Assembly: GCA_040755155.1 (NCBI GenBank)
Contig: JBFMBP010000139.1
Location: 50,052 to 114,051, forward strand
DNA from: Candidatus Omnitrophota bacterium
GTDB taxonomy: Bacteria; Hinthialibacterota; Hinthialibacteria; Hinthialibacterales; Hinthialibacteraceae
DNA length: 64,000 nucleotides
Reading direction: 5' to 3'
In this document: positions 46,571-54,987 of the stretch, piece by piece
How the letters are laid out: each line of letters begins with the position of its first letter
Numbering within the stretch: the stretch's first letter is position 1
Translations under genes and position numbers: made by a program
The notes under the pieces: generated by a model
Seen by the model: only the letters and a program-made list of their open reading frames with translations
What the model was told of the DNA's origin: nothing
The model's database searches: none

Positions 46571-47980
46571 TCAGACAACGATTTTTTCGGGATTGAGGAT
46601 GTTATGCGGATCGAAGAGTCTTTTGATGTCCGTAATCAACTTCCGTTCGCATTCGCCCAATTCGAAGGAGATATAAGGCGCTTTGGCGATGCCGATGCCG
46701 TGCTCGCCGGAGATGCTGCCGCCCATGTCCACGACGGCGCGAAACAAATCCTTGACGGCGGCGATGACGCTGGGATCGTTCTCTAGGCGCGACATGAAAT
46801 TGACATGGATGTTGCCGTCGCCCGCATGACCGAAGCAAAGAGTCATCACCCGATGGCGTTCGCTGATTTCATAGGCTTTTTGCATTAGAAGGGGATAGGC
46901 GGAGACGGGAACGCAAACGTCTTCGTTAGTCTTAAAAGGCGCCTTGGCATACATGGCCGGGCTGAGAGAGCGGCGGATGTCCCATAAGGCCTGGCGTTCC
47001 TCCTCCGTCTGGGCGGGGCGGATTTCACTAGCCCCTTGTTGGCGGCAGATATCCGCCAGAGCGCGGGCGTCTTGTCCAACCAGCAATTCGTCAAAGCCGT
47101 CGGTCTCCACTAGGAGCAGCGCCTCGGCGATGGGAATGCGGCGATCCTGGACGTATTCGTTGGCTGCCTCCAGGCATTGGCGGTCGATAAACTCCAAGGC
47201 GCAGGGCGTAACGCCGCTTTTCAGAATGGCTTGCACCGCCTGGGAGGAATCGTCGATGGAATCGAAGAGCGCCGCAAAGGCGGAATGGGCCGATGGATTG
47301 GGAATCAGCCTCACCGTCGCTTCCGTAATCACGGCCAGCGTGCCTTCGGAACCAATCAGCAGTTGCAGAAGGTTGTAGCCCACTACGTTCTTGCGCGCTT
47401 TGGTTCCCGCTTTCACGATTTCGCCGGTAGGCAGAACCGCCTGGATGGATTGAATCCAATCCTTCGTCGTACCGTATTTTACGCAATTGAGTCCCCCGGC
47501 GCATTCGGCCAGAGTTCCCCCCAAGGATGCGGTTTTGGCGCTGGAGGGATCGGGAGGATAGAAAAGGCCGCGCTTTTGAGCAGCGGCTTTCAAGACGCCC
47601 AGCGGAACGCCGGGCTGGGCGGTGAGCAGGCGGTTCTCTTCGTCCAGATTGAGGATTTTATCCATGCGTTCCATGGAGAGCAATACGCCGCCATGCGTCG
47701 CCAACGCACCTCCCGAAAGGCCGGTCCCGCCGCCGCGCGGATAAACGGGAACTTGGTATTCGCAGGCAGCGCGCAATAGAGCGGATATCTCCTCCGCATT
47801 TTCCGCCCATACCACCATTTGCGGAAGATACTCTTTTTTCGTAGCGTCATACGAGTAGGTGAGCAAATCGACGGGATCGGCGGACAGGCGCTCGGAGGGA
47901 AATAAGCCGCGCAGGATTTTAATAAAGGCTTTATCCAAAGGCTTGTTGGAATGGTCTGGCTTGTTATTGTTCAACATCAT
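46571..47980 (-). CDS. GlcD-like FAD-linked oxidase (glycolate or D-lactate type)
   Basis: A 469-residue flavoprotein, start chosen at the ATG at 47980 (the next codon is also ATG). FAD-binding residues are in VPVYPRGGGTGLSGGAL (about 75-91), AQPGVPLG, SLGGTLAECAGG and KYGTTKDWIQSIQAVLPTG; the C-terminal FAD-oxidase cap ends with CFGHAGDGNIHVNFM and GEHGIGIAKAPYI. It is the GlcD type that oxidises glycolate or D-2-hydroxy acids and passes electrons to a partner with Fe-S clusters. No glcE/glcF is next to it, so it may act with distant subunits or as a single subunit D-lactate-type enzyme. Confidence 0.9.
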   Translation of the reverse strand: MMLNNNKPDHSNKPLDKAFIKILRGLFPSERLSADPVDLLTYSYDATKKEYLPQMVVWAENAEEISALLRAACEYQVPVYPRGGGTGLSGGALATHGGVLLSMERMDKILNLDEENRLLTAQPGVPLGVLKAAAQKRGLFYPPDPSSAKTASLGGTLAECAGGLNCVKYGTTKDWIQSIQAVLPTGEIVKAGTKARKNVVGYNLLQLLIGSEGTLAVITEATVRLIPNPSAHSAFAALFDSIDDSSQAVQAILKSGVTPCALEFIDRQCLEAANEYVQDRRIPIAEALLLVETDGFDELLVGQDARALADICRQQGASEIRPAQTEEERQALWDIRRSLSPAMYAKAPFKTNEDVCVPVSAYPLLMQKAYEISERHRVMTLCFGHAGDGNIHVNFMSRLENDPSVIAAVKDLFRAVVDMGGSISGEHGIGIAKAPYISFELGECERKLITDIKRLFDPHNILNPEKIVV

Positions 47981-48143
47981 TAAATATCCGGTAGAATCGC
48001 AACGCAACGAGATGCTGACGCCCTGCTTCATTCGGCATGAACTATCATTATTCAATGGACTTAACTATCGCCGTTTTCGATGGCGATTCAAGGGTGAACT
48101 ATTGCAAGAACGGGCGTCTCTTGAATTTCGATGGGAACATAAC

Positions 48144-48171
48144 GTAGGATGGGTCGCGTTGTTTGACCCAT
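48144..48171. repeat. Half palindrome, copy D3
   Basis: GTAGGATGGGTCGCGTTGTTTGACCCATT equals the left half of D1. It stands between the GlcD-like and the Spy-like genes. Confidence 0.8.
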
Positions 48172-48183
48172 TGATCGCTCAAA

Positions 48184-48219
48184 GAAAAAAAAACAAGGGC
48201 GGAGAGATTCCCCGCCCTT
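48184..48219 (-). terminator. Rho-independent terminator of the Spy-like gene
   Basis: On the minus strand AAGGGCGG and CCGCCCTT form an eight-pair stem around a short loop, followed by a run of Ts (plus-strand A run 48184-48193). It lies about 65 bases downstream of the Spy-like gene stop. Confidence 0.82.
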
Positions 48220-48284
48220 AGTTGGTTGAATGCGTAGAACAATTCGATGCGGCGCGTTGCTTGCGCGCATGATCGTTCGATAAG

Positions 48285-49007
48285 TTATTGCTGCCGTCTC
48301 GGCGCGCCGCCACCCATAGCGGCAGCCGCTTTGTCAAATTCTTCCTGAATTTTCGCCGTTTGCTCTTTTAAGGCTTTCGCTTCATCGGTGGAAAGAAGGG
48401 CTATTACTTTTCCATCATACTCTTTGGTGATTTCTTCCCGTTTTTTTGCGAATTCCTCTTGTTGTTTTTGCCGATCTTCCTGGGAAAGTTGTTGGCCAGG
48501 TTGCCTGGCTGGACGCGCTTCTTGCAGGGTTTTTACGTATTCCGCCGCCAGGGGTTGCAGTTTGGCGCGTTTTTCCTTTTCCAAATAGAGAAGCCGCAAC
48601 GCCCGCAGGTTGGCCAAAGGTTGGATCATGCGCATTTCCATTACGGGTTCGACGGTTTTCATTTCGTCGGCGGAGAGAAGTTTGCCGAGGCTTTCTTTCT
48701 TCGCCTTCGCGCTTTCGTCCCGTATCTCCTGGAACATAGTCCGGCGTTCTTCGCCGGATACGCCTTCCAGTTTCGGCATCCATTTATCGCTGAGTTCTTT
48801 TATGGCTTTTCCGTAAGCCTCGGCGACTTTCTCGGCGTTTGCTTTATCGAGTAAAAGATAATCGCAGATAAAGTTTCCTTCGTCGGGATTGAATAAGAAT
48901 CGTCCGAAACCCCGTCCCTGGCCTGGAGCCGGTTGCGCCAAAACAGACCCGGCGACGAAACTAACGGCAAGTAAAACCAATCCTAATCGATACGCCCATT
49001 GCTTCAT
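48285..49007 (-). CDS. Exported Spy/CpxP-like helical protein
   Basis: A 240-residue protein starting MKQWAYRLGLVLLAVSF; AGGGAGAAAGAG precedes this ATG, which is preferred to longer frames. A Sec signal peptide ends near VLAQ. The rest is almost all helical and rich in Glu, Lys, Gln and Ala (ESLGKLLSADEMKTVEPVME, YVKTLQEARPARQPGQQL, EEFAKKREEITKEYDGKV), like LTXXQ-poor relatives of the periplasmic chaperone Spy, but the LTxxQ motif itself is not clear. It has its own terminator, so it is probably monocistronic. Function only inferred. Confidence 0.65.
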   Translation of the reverse strand: MKQWAYRLGLVLLAVSFVAGSVLAQPAPGQGRGFGRFLFNPDEGNFICDYLLLDKANAEKVAEAYGKAIKELSDKWMPKLEGVSGEERRTMFQEIRDESAKAKKESLGKLLSADEMKTVEPVMEMRMIQPLANLRALRLLYLEKEKRAKLQPLAAEYVKTLQEARPARQPGQQLSQEDRQKQQEEFAKKREEITKEYDGKVIALLSTDEAKALKEQTAKIQEEFDKAAAAMGGGAPRRQQ

Positions 49008-49375
49008 CTCTTTCTCCCTTTCTTCCTCGTTATGATGGATTGTCATTTCGCAATTTATTTTTCTTCGCAACGCAATAAGCCTATATTAAAAACATATTCG
49101 AAGGGATGGCGTTTCGTAGAAAATGAATTGCGTTTATGCGCCAATAAAATTAGTCAGAAGAAAAGAGAAAAAGGTTCGTTCGAAGAGAAAAAAAGTCGAG
49201 GATTTTAGTCTTTCACTAAAAAATTATGGATTGCTGATATTAGCATAAGTCTTGACTAACGTGCATATTACAATATGCTTTTCTCAAGAAATGAACAAGA
49301 GAATCTGCGTGTATCTTACAAAACCTTTGCACACAAGCGATTCCGAAAAAAAAACTCCTTCACCCATCGGCTTGC
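49008..49375. other. AT-rich non-coding gap
   Basis: The upstream region of the Spy-like gene holds no gene I can support. A short open frame of 69 codons on the plus strand is probably chance. At 49250-49280 TTGACT and TATGCT could be read as a plus-strand promoter with a 16-base spacer, but nothing convincing is downstream. Confidence 0.4.
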
Positions 49376-49451
49376 TCCCGCCGTTAAAACGGCGGATTAT
49401 TAAAATTTGCCCCTTTTAAAGGGGCATTTTAAAATAGCCTTTCAAGGCTAT
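49376..49451. repeat. Three-hairpin cassette, copy B5
   Basis: CCCGCCGTTAAAACGGCGG, TGCCCCTTTTAAAGGGGCA and GCCTTTCAAGGC occur in this order, as in B1. It lies upstream of the receiver fragment. Confidence 0.85.
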
Positions 49452-49525
49452 CAATTATACGCAAAAATTTTACGAAGAATGTCGGGATGATCAAAGGCTT
49501 CCTGGATTAATGATCCATGGAGTGA

Positions 49526-49861
49526 AGCGGCGTTAAAAATCGTCAAGACCTGAACCAATCCTCTCATTTGGATGGTAAGCCCGATGGGATCGTTTTTCCG
49601 CCCAAGCCAGCCGCCGATTATCTTCTGGTGGATTTGATTATGCCTCAAATCAACGGCGAACGCGTCATTCAATATTGCCGCGAACTCTGGCGCGACGCCG
49701 TCCGCATCGTCGTCATCACGGGCAAGGACCTCAGCCCAAAGGAAATCCGCGAGTTCGAAAGCAAAGGCGCGACAGTCATCCTAAAAAGCGATGAACGCAA
49801 CCAAGGCATCATCAAATCCCTCGACGCCGTCTTTTCTCTCCCCGCATCCCAAAAATTGTAG
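49526..49861 (+). pseudogene. Truncated CheY-like receiver domain
   Basis: An open stretch starts after the stop at 49523-49525; the best start is TTG 49568, giving 97 residues. The C-terminal three-fifths of a receiver domain is present: the phospho-acceptor Asp in LLVDLIMPQINGE, the Thr in IVVITGKDL and the Lys in VILKSDE. The N-terminal first strand and helix with the acidic pocket (DD) are missing, and I find no frameshifted N-terminus upstream. This is likely a fragment. The start of an intact receiver should lie about 45 codons earlier. Confidence 0.7.
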
Positions 49862-49916
49862 AATCTTTTTCCACTCTTGATCCCCTTGCGTCTCATGATA
49901 GGGTAGTCGTATCCAT

Positions 49917-49948
49917 AGGGTGGTCTTAAAGCAAAGCGCAGCCCGCCA
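49917..49948. repeat. Decayed GTAGGGTGGGC hairpin
   Basis: AGGGTGGTCTTAAAGCAAAG and CGCAGCCCGCC parallel the hairpin at 25201-25233 with mismatches. Confidence 0.5.
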
Positions 49949-50050
49949 TTATGACGAAGTAATATCAACTCTCGCCTAACCTCATTCCATCTTGGAGAGG
50001 AATTGTTAAACAACGCATCTAAGATATTGGAATTCTTGGGGGAATACGCA

Positions 50051-52864
50051 ATGAAACAACGCTCGCTTCATGCCATCCATTCCATCGTGAAATTCTTTTT
50101 CGGCATCCTATTCGCCTTTGCAACATTTTCCGCTCATTCTCTGGAAACGGAAAAAGGCGCTCTGGCTTTTTCCATCCCCGAAAAAATATCCCTTCGTTTT
50201 TCCGGACCAATGGGGGAACGGATCGACGCCAATCTGCATAACTGGCTTCTTACCGCCCCGGACGCCAATCCGGGGATTCTGGAAATGTTCCGCGAAAGAG
50301 ACCGGAAACCCGAACCGTCCATTGTTCCCTGGGCGGGCGAGTTCGCCGGCAAATATCTGATATCGGCGATTCAAGCGCGCAGGATGACGAACGATCCTCA
50401 TCTCGATGTACTTCTGCAAAGGGTGATCGGCGAATTAATCGAATCGCAGGACGAGGACGGTTACCTTGGCCCTTTCAAAAAAGAAGAACGCCTCTTGGGC
50501 TATTGGGATCTATGGGGGCATTACCATTGTCTGTTGGCGCTTTTAATGTGGCATGAAGACGCCAATGACGCCGACGCTAAAGAATGCGCCATTCGCGCGG
50601 CGGATTTGATTTGCAGAACCTATCTGGACGCAGATCGGCGGATTCTCGACATGGGTTCGCATGAAATGAACATGGCCATTATCCATGTCTTTGGCCGCCT
50701 CTATCGCATTATCCAAGACGAACGATACTTGAAAATGATGTTGGAAATCACAAAGGAATGGGAAGAAAGCGGCGACTATTTCCGCATGGGCTTGAAAGGC
50801 GTCGATTTCTATAAACTCCCCCGGCCTCGCTGGGAAAGCCTGCCCGACATTCAGGGGATTCTCGAACTCTACCGCATAACAGGCCGGGAAGAATATAAAA
50901 AGGCCTTTGAAAATCTTTGGCGAAGCATCGTTAAATTCGACCGCCATAATACCGGCGGATTCTCCACCTTCGAGCAAGCCATCGGCGATCCCTATACGCC
51001 CGGCCCCATCGAAACCTGCTGCACCATCGCCTGGGCGGCGCTGACGGGTGATATGTTGCGATTGACGGGGGACTCGGCGGCGGCCGACGAGTTGGAATGG
51101 TCAACCTGGAACAGCATTATGGGTTCGCAGCATCCTTCCGGCCGATGGTGGACTTACGACACGCCGATGGATGGAGCGCGGTTGGCCTCCGCTCATCACA
51201 TCGTTTTTCAGGCGCGGGCGGGAACGCCGGAATTGAATTGCTGCTCCGTCAACGGCCCGCGCGGATTGGGAATGCTTTCCGAATGGTCGTTTCTGACGGA
51301 TGAGGAAGGCGCGATCGTCAATTATTATGGTCCCGTACAAGCGCGTTTTACGATGCAAAATGGTTTACCTATTCAAATCGAAGAAGAGACGTCCTACCCG
51401 GCGGACCCGCGCATCGTTCTTCATATCGTTCCCGAAAAACCGGCGGAATTTACGCTGAGGCTGCGCATTCCGAATTGGTCGAAAAATACGAACGCATCGA
51501 TCAATGGAAATTCGCTTGCGGGCGTCGAAGCAGGAAAATATTTATCCATCCGGCGGACATGGAATCCCGGCGACCAAGTGGAACTAAATCTGGATTTTTC
51601 CATTCGCGCTTGGATCGGCGACGGACATGCCTTTGGCAAAACTTCCGTTTATTATGGACCGCTGCTCTTAGCGTTCGATTCTCATTTCAATTCGCTGGAT
51701 GCGAACGATATCCCGCCGCTTGATATGCGGAACCTTTCTCTTACGAAATATAATTCTTACTTAGGACGTTTTAAGCCGATCGTACAATTCCACTATACGG
51801 GAAGCGATGGCCGGATCGCGGAGTTGTGCGATTTCGCCTCGGCGGGCGCATATGGAACGAATTACGTCTCCTGGCTTCCCGCCGTGAACGCGCCGCCGCC
51901 TCCTATTGTTCTAAAACAACCCGCGGATGGAGAAATCGTTCCCGCCGGTCCCATGAAATTCGAATGGAGCGGGATGAAAAGCCAAACCGATAGAACCTAC
52001 GCGCTGCGGATTTCCAACAACAAGGAAATGCAAGAACCAATCGCGAAGATCGACGGCCTCCATTTTCCGGTTCAAATCGTGAACCAATCCCTTGAACCAG
52101 GCAAAACCTATTATTGGACAGTCGATTCTCGCAATCCCTGCGGCGAACAAAAGGCTGGCGATTCGCCCAATTCGTTTACCGTCGATTCGTCCCTTGCTAA
52201 TCCGTTGGCGGGGTTCGCCGATAATCCGGCGCTGGTCCTAATCCGCGGTGACGGTCTCTTGGCTTCATCTCCCTTGGATGGAAACGGAACGCCCACCTAT
52301 GGCTGCCTGGCTGAAACGCGCCATATTGAACCGGCCAAGGATCGATTCGGAAACGAAAACGGGGCCGTCCGATTTTCCGGAAATGGAATGCTGCGCTACC
52401 AACTGCCTTATTTTCCAGCGGATGAATATACGTTTCTCGTTTGGGTTTATCCCGAAACGCCGCCAACCGTCCATATCGCCCAGATCGTCAGCGCTTGGAT
52501 TCGAGGCGGCGACGATCCCCTGCGGGTGACGCTGCAAGGCGGAAAAATCTATGGCCGCATCGAAGGCTTTACCGGCGCCAATACGAAAGGCATTCCCGTC
52601 AATAACAAGGAATGGCTGCACGTCGCCGCCGTGAAATCGGGCAGTCAATTGTCGCTTTACATCAACGGGAAACTAGCGGATTCCACCAACGCTCCCATTT
52701 ATCTGCCCACCCTAGCGCAAGATTTCGCGCTAGGCGCCAATCCCCATTACGAAGGAAACGAGTATTTCACGGGATGCCTGGACGACTTTGCTTTCTATGC
52801 GAAAGCCATGAACGCCGAACAGATCGCAGAAGCGTTTAATAATGGAAATCGCAGTAAAGAATGA
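50051..52864 (+). CDS. Secreted GH127-like protein with LamG-like C-terminus
   Basis: A 937-residue protein from the ATG at 50051 (MKQRSLHAIHSIVKFFF), which begins a signal peptide. Residues about 25-560 fit GH127/DUF1680 (beta-L-arabinofuranosidase-like): WAGEFAGKYLISAIQ, DEDGYLGPF, ETCCTIAWAALTGDML and the CCSVNGPRGLGML segment with its conserved cysteines, then the beta-sandwich RLRIPNWS and GPLLLAFDS. Residues about 615-720 look Fn3-like (KTYYWTVDSRNPCGEQ), and about 740-935 is a LamG/concanavalin-like domain (FLVWVYPETPP, WLHVAAVKSGSQLSLYING, FTGCLDDFAFY). Probable substrate is an arabinose-containing or related glycan. No partner glycosidase in an operon. Confidence 0.82.
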   Translation: MKQRSLHAIHSIVKFFFGILFAFATFSAHSLETEKGALAFSIPEKISLRFSGPMGERIDANLHNWLLTAPDANPGILEMFRERDRKPEPSIVPWAGEFAGKYLISAIQARRMTNDPHLDVLLQRVIGELIESQDEDGYLGPFKKEERLLGYWDLWGHYHCLLALLMWHEDANDADAKECAIRAADLICRTYLDADRRILDMGSHEMNMAIIHVFGRLYRIIQDERYLKMMLEITKEWEESGDYFRMGLKGVDFYKLPRPRWESLPDIQGILELYRITGREEYKKAFENLWRSIVKFDRHNTGGFSTFEQAIGDPYTPGPIETCCTIAWAALTGDMLRLTGDSAAADELEWSTWNSIMGSQHPSGRWWTYDTPMDGARLASAHHIVFQARAGTPELNCCSVNGPRGLGMLSEWSFLTDEEGAIVNYYGPVQARFTMQNGLPIQIEEETSYPADPRIVLHIVPEKPAEFTLRLRIPNWSKNTNASINGNSLAGVEAGKYLSIRRTWNPGDQVELNLDFSIRAWIGDGHAFGKTSVYYGPLLLAFDSHFNSLDANDIPPLDMRNLSLTKYNSYLGRFKPIVQFHYTGSDGRIAELCDFASAGAYGTNYVSWLPAVNAPPPPIVLKQPADGEIVPAGPMKFEWSGMKSQTDRTYALRISNNKEMQEPIAKIDGLHFPVQIVNQSLEPGKTYYWTVDSRNPCGEQKAGDSPNSFTVDSSLANPLAGFADNPALVLIRGDGLLASSPLDGNGTPTYGCLAETRHIEPAKDRFGNENGAVRFSGNGMLRYQLPYFPADEYTFLVWVYPETPPTVHIAQIVSAWIRGGDDPLRVTLQGGKIYGRIEGFTGANTKGIPVNNKEWLHVAAVKSGSQLSLYINGKLADSTNAPIYLPTLAQDFALGANPHYEGNEYFTGCLDDFAFYAKAMNAEQIAEAFNNGNRSKE

Positions 52865-52890
52865 TAGCCCCCAGGGCGAAAAGGGGGAGC

Positions 52891-53526
52891 CTAAAAGAAC
52901 GACGTCATATCGTCGCCGAGCGATTTCTTGAAGTCCGTATGAGTGTTCGAGCGGCCTAAATCGTAACCGATCCAGATATCCCCATCGGACACCACTCCGT
53001 TGGACGGTCGGTAGGCGACGGAGCGGCCGCCTCCATAATTGACGTCCAGCTCGTCCTTATCGGGTCCGCATGCCATAAATGTCCACATCGAACCGTTGGG
53101 GGTGTTCGGGCAATCGCTGGTGCCGTACGCGTAAAACAAGCCATTGGCGAAGGGATCGATGGGGATGGAACTAATATAGGATACCGGAGTCGTCAGCAGC
53201 GCGTATACGCGTCCGTCATGATACGGTTCGTAGCATCCAAGGATATTCGCCTTGGCGCAGGTTTGCCCGAAATAATTCCCTTTCAATGCGCATAATTCTT
53301 CTGGTCCCACTCCCGCATCGTTTCCATCCTGCATCCAGACATTCTTATCCATTTTTCGCATGATGTTCTGCTGGTATAGCATTTTCAAATCGCTCATAGA
53401 ACGGGACGCCTTGGCGCGCACTTGCGCATTTAAGAAATTCGGCACAGCGATGGCGGCTAAAATTCCAATAATGGCGACGACGATCAGCAATTCGATAAGA
53501 GTAAACGCCTTTTTGGAGTTCACCAT
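52891..53526 (-). CDS. Type II secretion-type prepilin/pseudopilin
   Basis: A 211-residue protein. The N-terminus KKAFTLIELLIVVAIIGILA has the class-II prepilin signature with cleavage before F (A-F) and Glu at position five of the mature protein; the long hydrophobic helix follows. The C-terminal domain is about 150 residues with four cysteines (CALK, CAKAN, CYEPY, CPNTP) and a CGPDKDELDVNYGG segment typical of the PVC-like and Hydrogenedentes-type pseudopilins with G-P-D-K-D. AAGGGAAGAGCGATT precedes the ATG. No assembly ATPase genes are near, so it is one of several scattered pseudopilins. Confidence 0.85.
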   Translation of the reverse strand: MVNSKKAFTLIELLIVVAIIGILAAIAVPNFLNAQVRAKASRSMSDLKMLYQQNIMRKMDKNVWMQDGNDAGVGPEELCALKGNYFGQTCAKANILGCYEPYHDGRVYALLTTPVSYISSIPIDPFANGLFYAYGTSDCPNTPNGSMWTFMACGPDKDELDVNYGGGRSVAYRPSNGVVSDGDIWIGYDLGRSNTHTDFKKSLGDDMTSFF

Positions 53527-53678
53527 AATCGCTCTTCCCTTATTCGTTTTCGGCGCGGCGCTGTTCGCATAAAGTATAGACTATTCCGCCGTATAGATTA
53601 TATTCGTCCAATCTTGGCGGAAGACAAGGGCGGAGTTTTTTTTGCTCTTGCGTTATTTCCTAACCGCCATGATTCGCG

Positions 53679-54950
53679 TTATCGTTCTTTTACGAATACA
53701 TTGCCCAATATCTGCACCTGTCCTGGCCGATCCAAAGGCGCGGAAATTTTATCGGGGCCGCTGAGTTTATTGCCCATGACAACGGCGGTTTGGATATTCT
53801 CGCCGATGAATATGTCCGGCGCAGCAATAAGTTTGTTGAAAAATTCGCATCCCTGCGCGATCAACGAACCGTTAAGCGCTTTGACATACGGCTCGACTTT
53901 GGGCTGTCTTCCTTGTGTGAAGTGGCAGTTCATGAGGGAAATCGTCCCCGATCCTTCATGAATAATTTGGGAACCGGATCCCGAATTGCCCCAAAAACCG
54001 CAGTTTGTCAGTTTAACGGGGCCTTCGTTGCCGGGACGGACTTCCAAGCCCGACATAAATTGGCAGTTTTCGAAAACCACGCCGGCGTGTTTTTGCACTT
54101 TTTCGATCAAGACGCCGAGCGGCATAATATCCGGCCCGCATTGCGTCAGCATAGCATTGGGCAATCCATGCCCCAGATCGGCGAAACGATAGCCTACTTT
54201 CGCCCAGATCACGAAACAGTTGGACATGTATTCCCAATCCGTCCGGCCGATGATAAATCCTTCCAAATGTTGGAGAGTATATTGTTCCAATTGTTTCACT
54301 TGCTCGGCGTTCAGACGGTACGGTTCGCTGACGCGCCACCAATAGACGTTATGGATATGGACGTTTTCCACTCGTCCAATATCCGTCGTTTGATCGATGA
54401 GTACGCCGCGCCGCAGGGCGCAAATATGCAAGTTGCGCAGATGATGCCCTTCGTTATGATAGGTCCCGCAATCGACGCCGTTGTAGGCATTTACGATCGT
54501 TACGTCAATCACGTTGTAATGCTGTCCGCGCCCCTGGATCGTCCACGGATAGGGCTGGATGTCTTCTACGGTTTGTTCGGGATAAAAAATCGTCAACCCC
54601 TTCGCCGTGCTGGAGGTATACAGCGATAGGAAAGGCGTTCCCTCCTCGACGTTGCGGTTGGCGTATGCCAGCAATACTGTTCCTTTATCCAGATGCGAAG
54701 TATGCGGCCCTTCCCAGACGCCTTGCAACGTCGCGCCTTCCGGAATCGATAACGTTCCATTCACCCGATATTGTCCGGCTGGCAAGCGAACCGCATCGCC
54801 CTTTTCGGCGGCTTTATCCAATGCCGCTTGAATCGCCGCCGTGCAATCGCTTCCATCCGTCTTCGCTCCGAAATCGGCGGCGTTGATCTCGCACCATGTG
54901 GCGCTGCAAAAAATGGAAACAATGATGAGAAGGGTAAATGTGATTCGCAT
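53679..54950 (-). CDS. Secreted right-handed beta-helix (pectate-lyase-3 type) protein
   Basis: A 423-residue protein with a Sec signal peptide (about residues 1-20). The start INAADFGAKTDGSDCTAAIQ is the standard N-terminus of the Pectate_lyase_3/GH28-type beta helix, followed by VRLPAGQYRVNGTLSIPEGA, and then a ladder of beta-strand turns with many asparagines and glycines (LRNLHICALRRGVLIDQT, NVHIHNVYW, LTNCGFWGNSGSGS). Such folds cut or bind polysaccharides; catalytic residues cannot be assigned by eye. GGAGGAATTTTATT precedes the ATG. The 966-aa protein gene ends 37 bases upstream... on the same strand, and the two may share a transcript. Confidence 0.82.
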   Translation of the reverse strand: MRITFTLLIIVSIFCSATWCEINAADFGAKTDGSDCTAAIQAALDKAAEKGDAVRLPAGQYRVNGTLSIPEGATLQGVWEGPHTSHLDKGTVLLAYANRNVEEGTPFLSLYTSSTAKGLTIFYPEQTVEDIQPYPWTIQGRGQHYNVIDVTIVNAYNGVDCGTYHNEGHHLRNLHICALRRGVLIDQTTDIGRVENVHIHNVYWWRVSEPYRLNAEQVKQLEQYTLQHLEGFIIGRTDWEYMSNCFVIWAKVGYRFADLGHGLPNAMLTQCGPDIMPLGVLIEKVQKHAGVVFENCQFMSGLEVRPGNEGPVKLTNCGFWGNSGSGSQIIHEGSGTISLMNCHFTQGRQPKVEPYVKALNGSLIAQGCEFFNKLIAAPDIFIGENIQTAVVMGNKLSGPDKISAPLDRPGQVQILGNVFVKER

Positions 54951-54987
54951 AATAAAATTCCTCCAATATTATTTGCATTCGATTAGG

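Noticed and set aside
49250-49280. TTGACT-N16-TATGCT promoter on the plus strand
   Set aside because: No gene follows within about 270 bases except the receiver fragment, and an AT-rich gap gives such matches by chance.
49451-49672. Minus-strand frame opposite the receiver fragment
   Set aside because: The plus strand shows clear receiver motifs, so this is a shadow.
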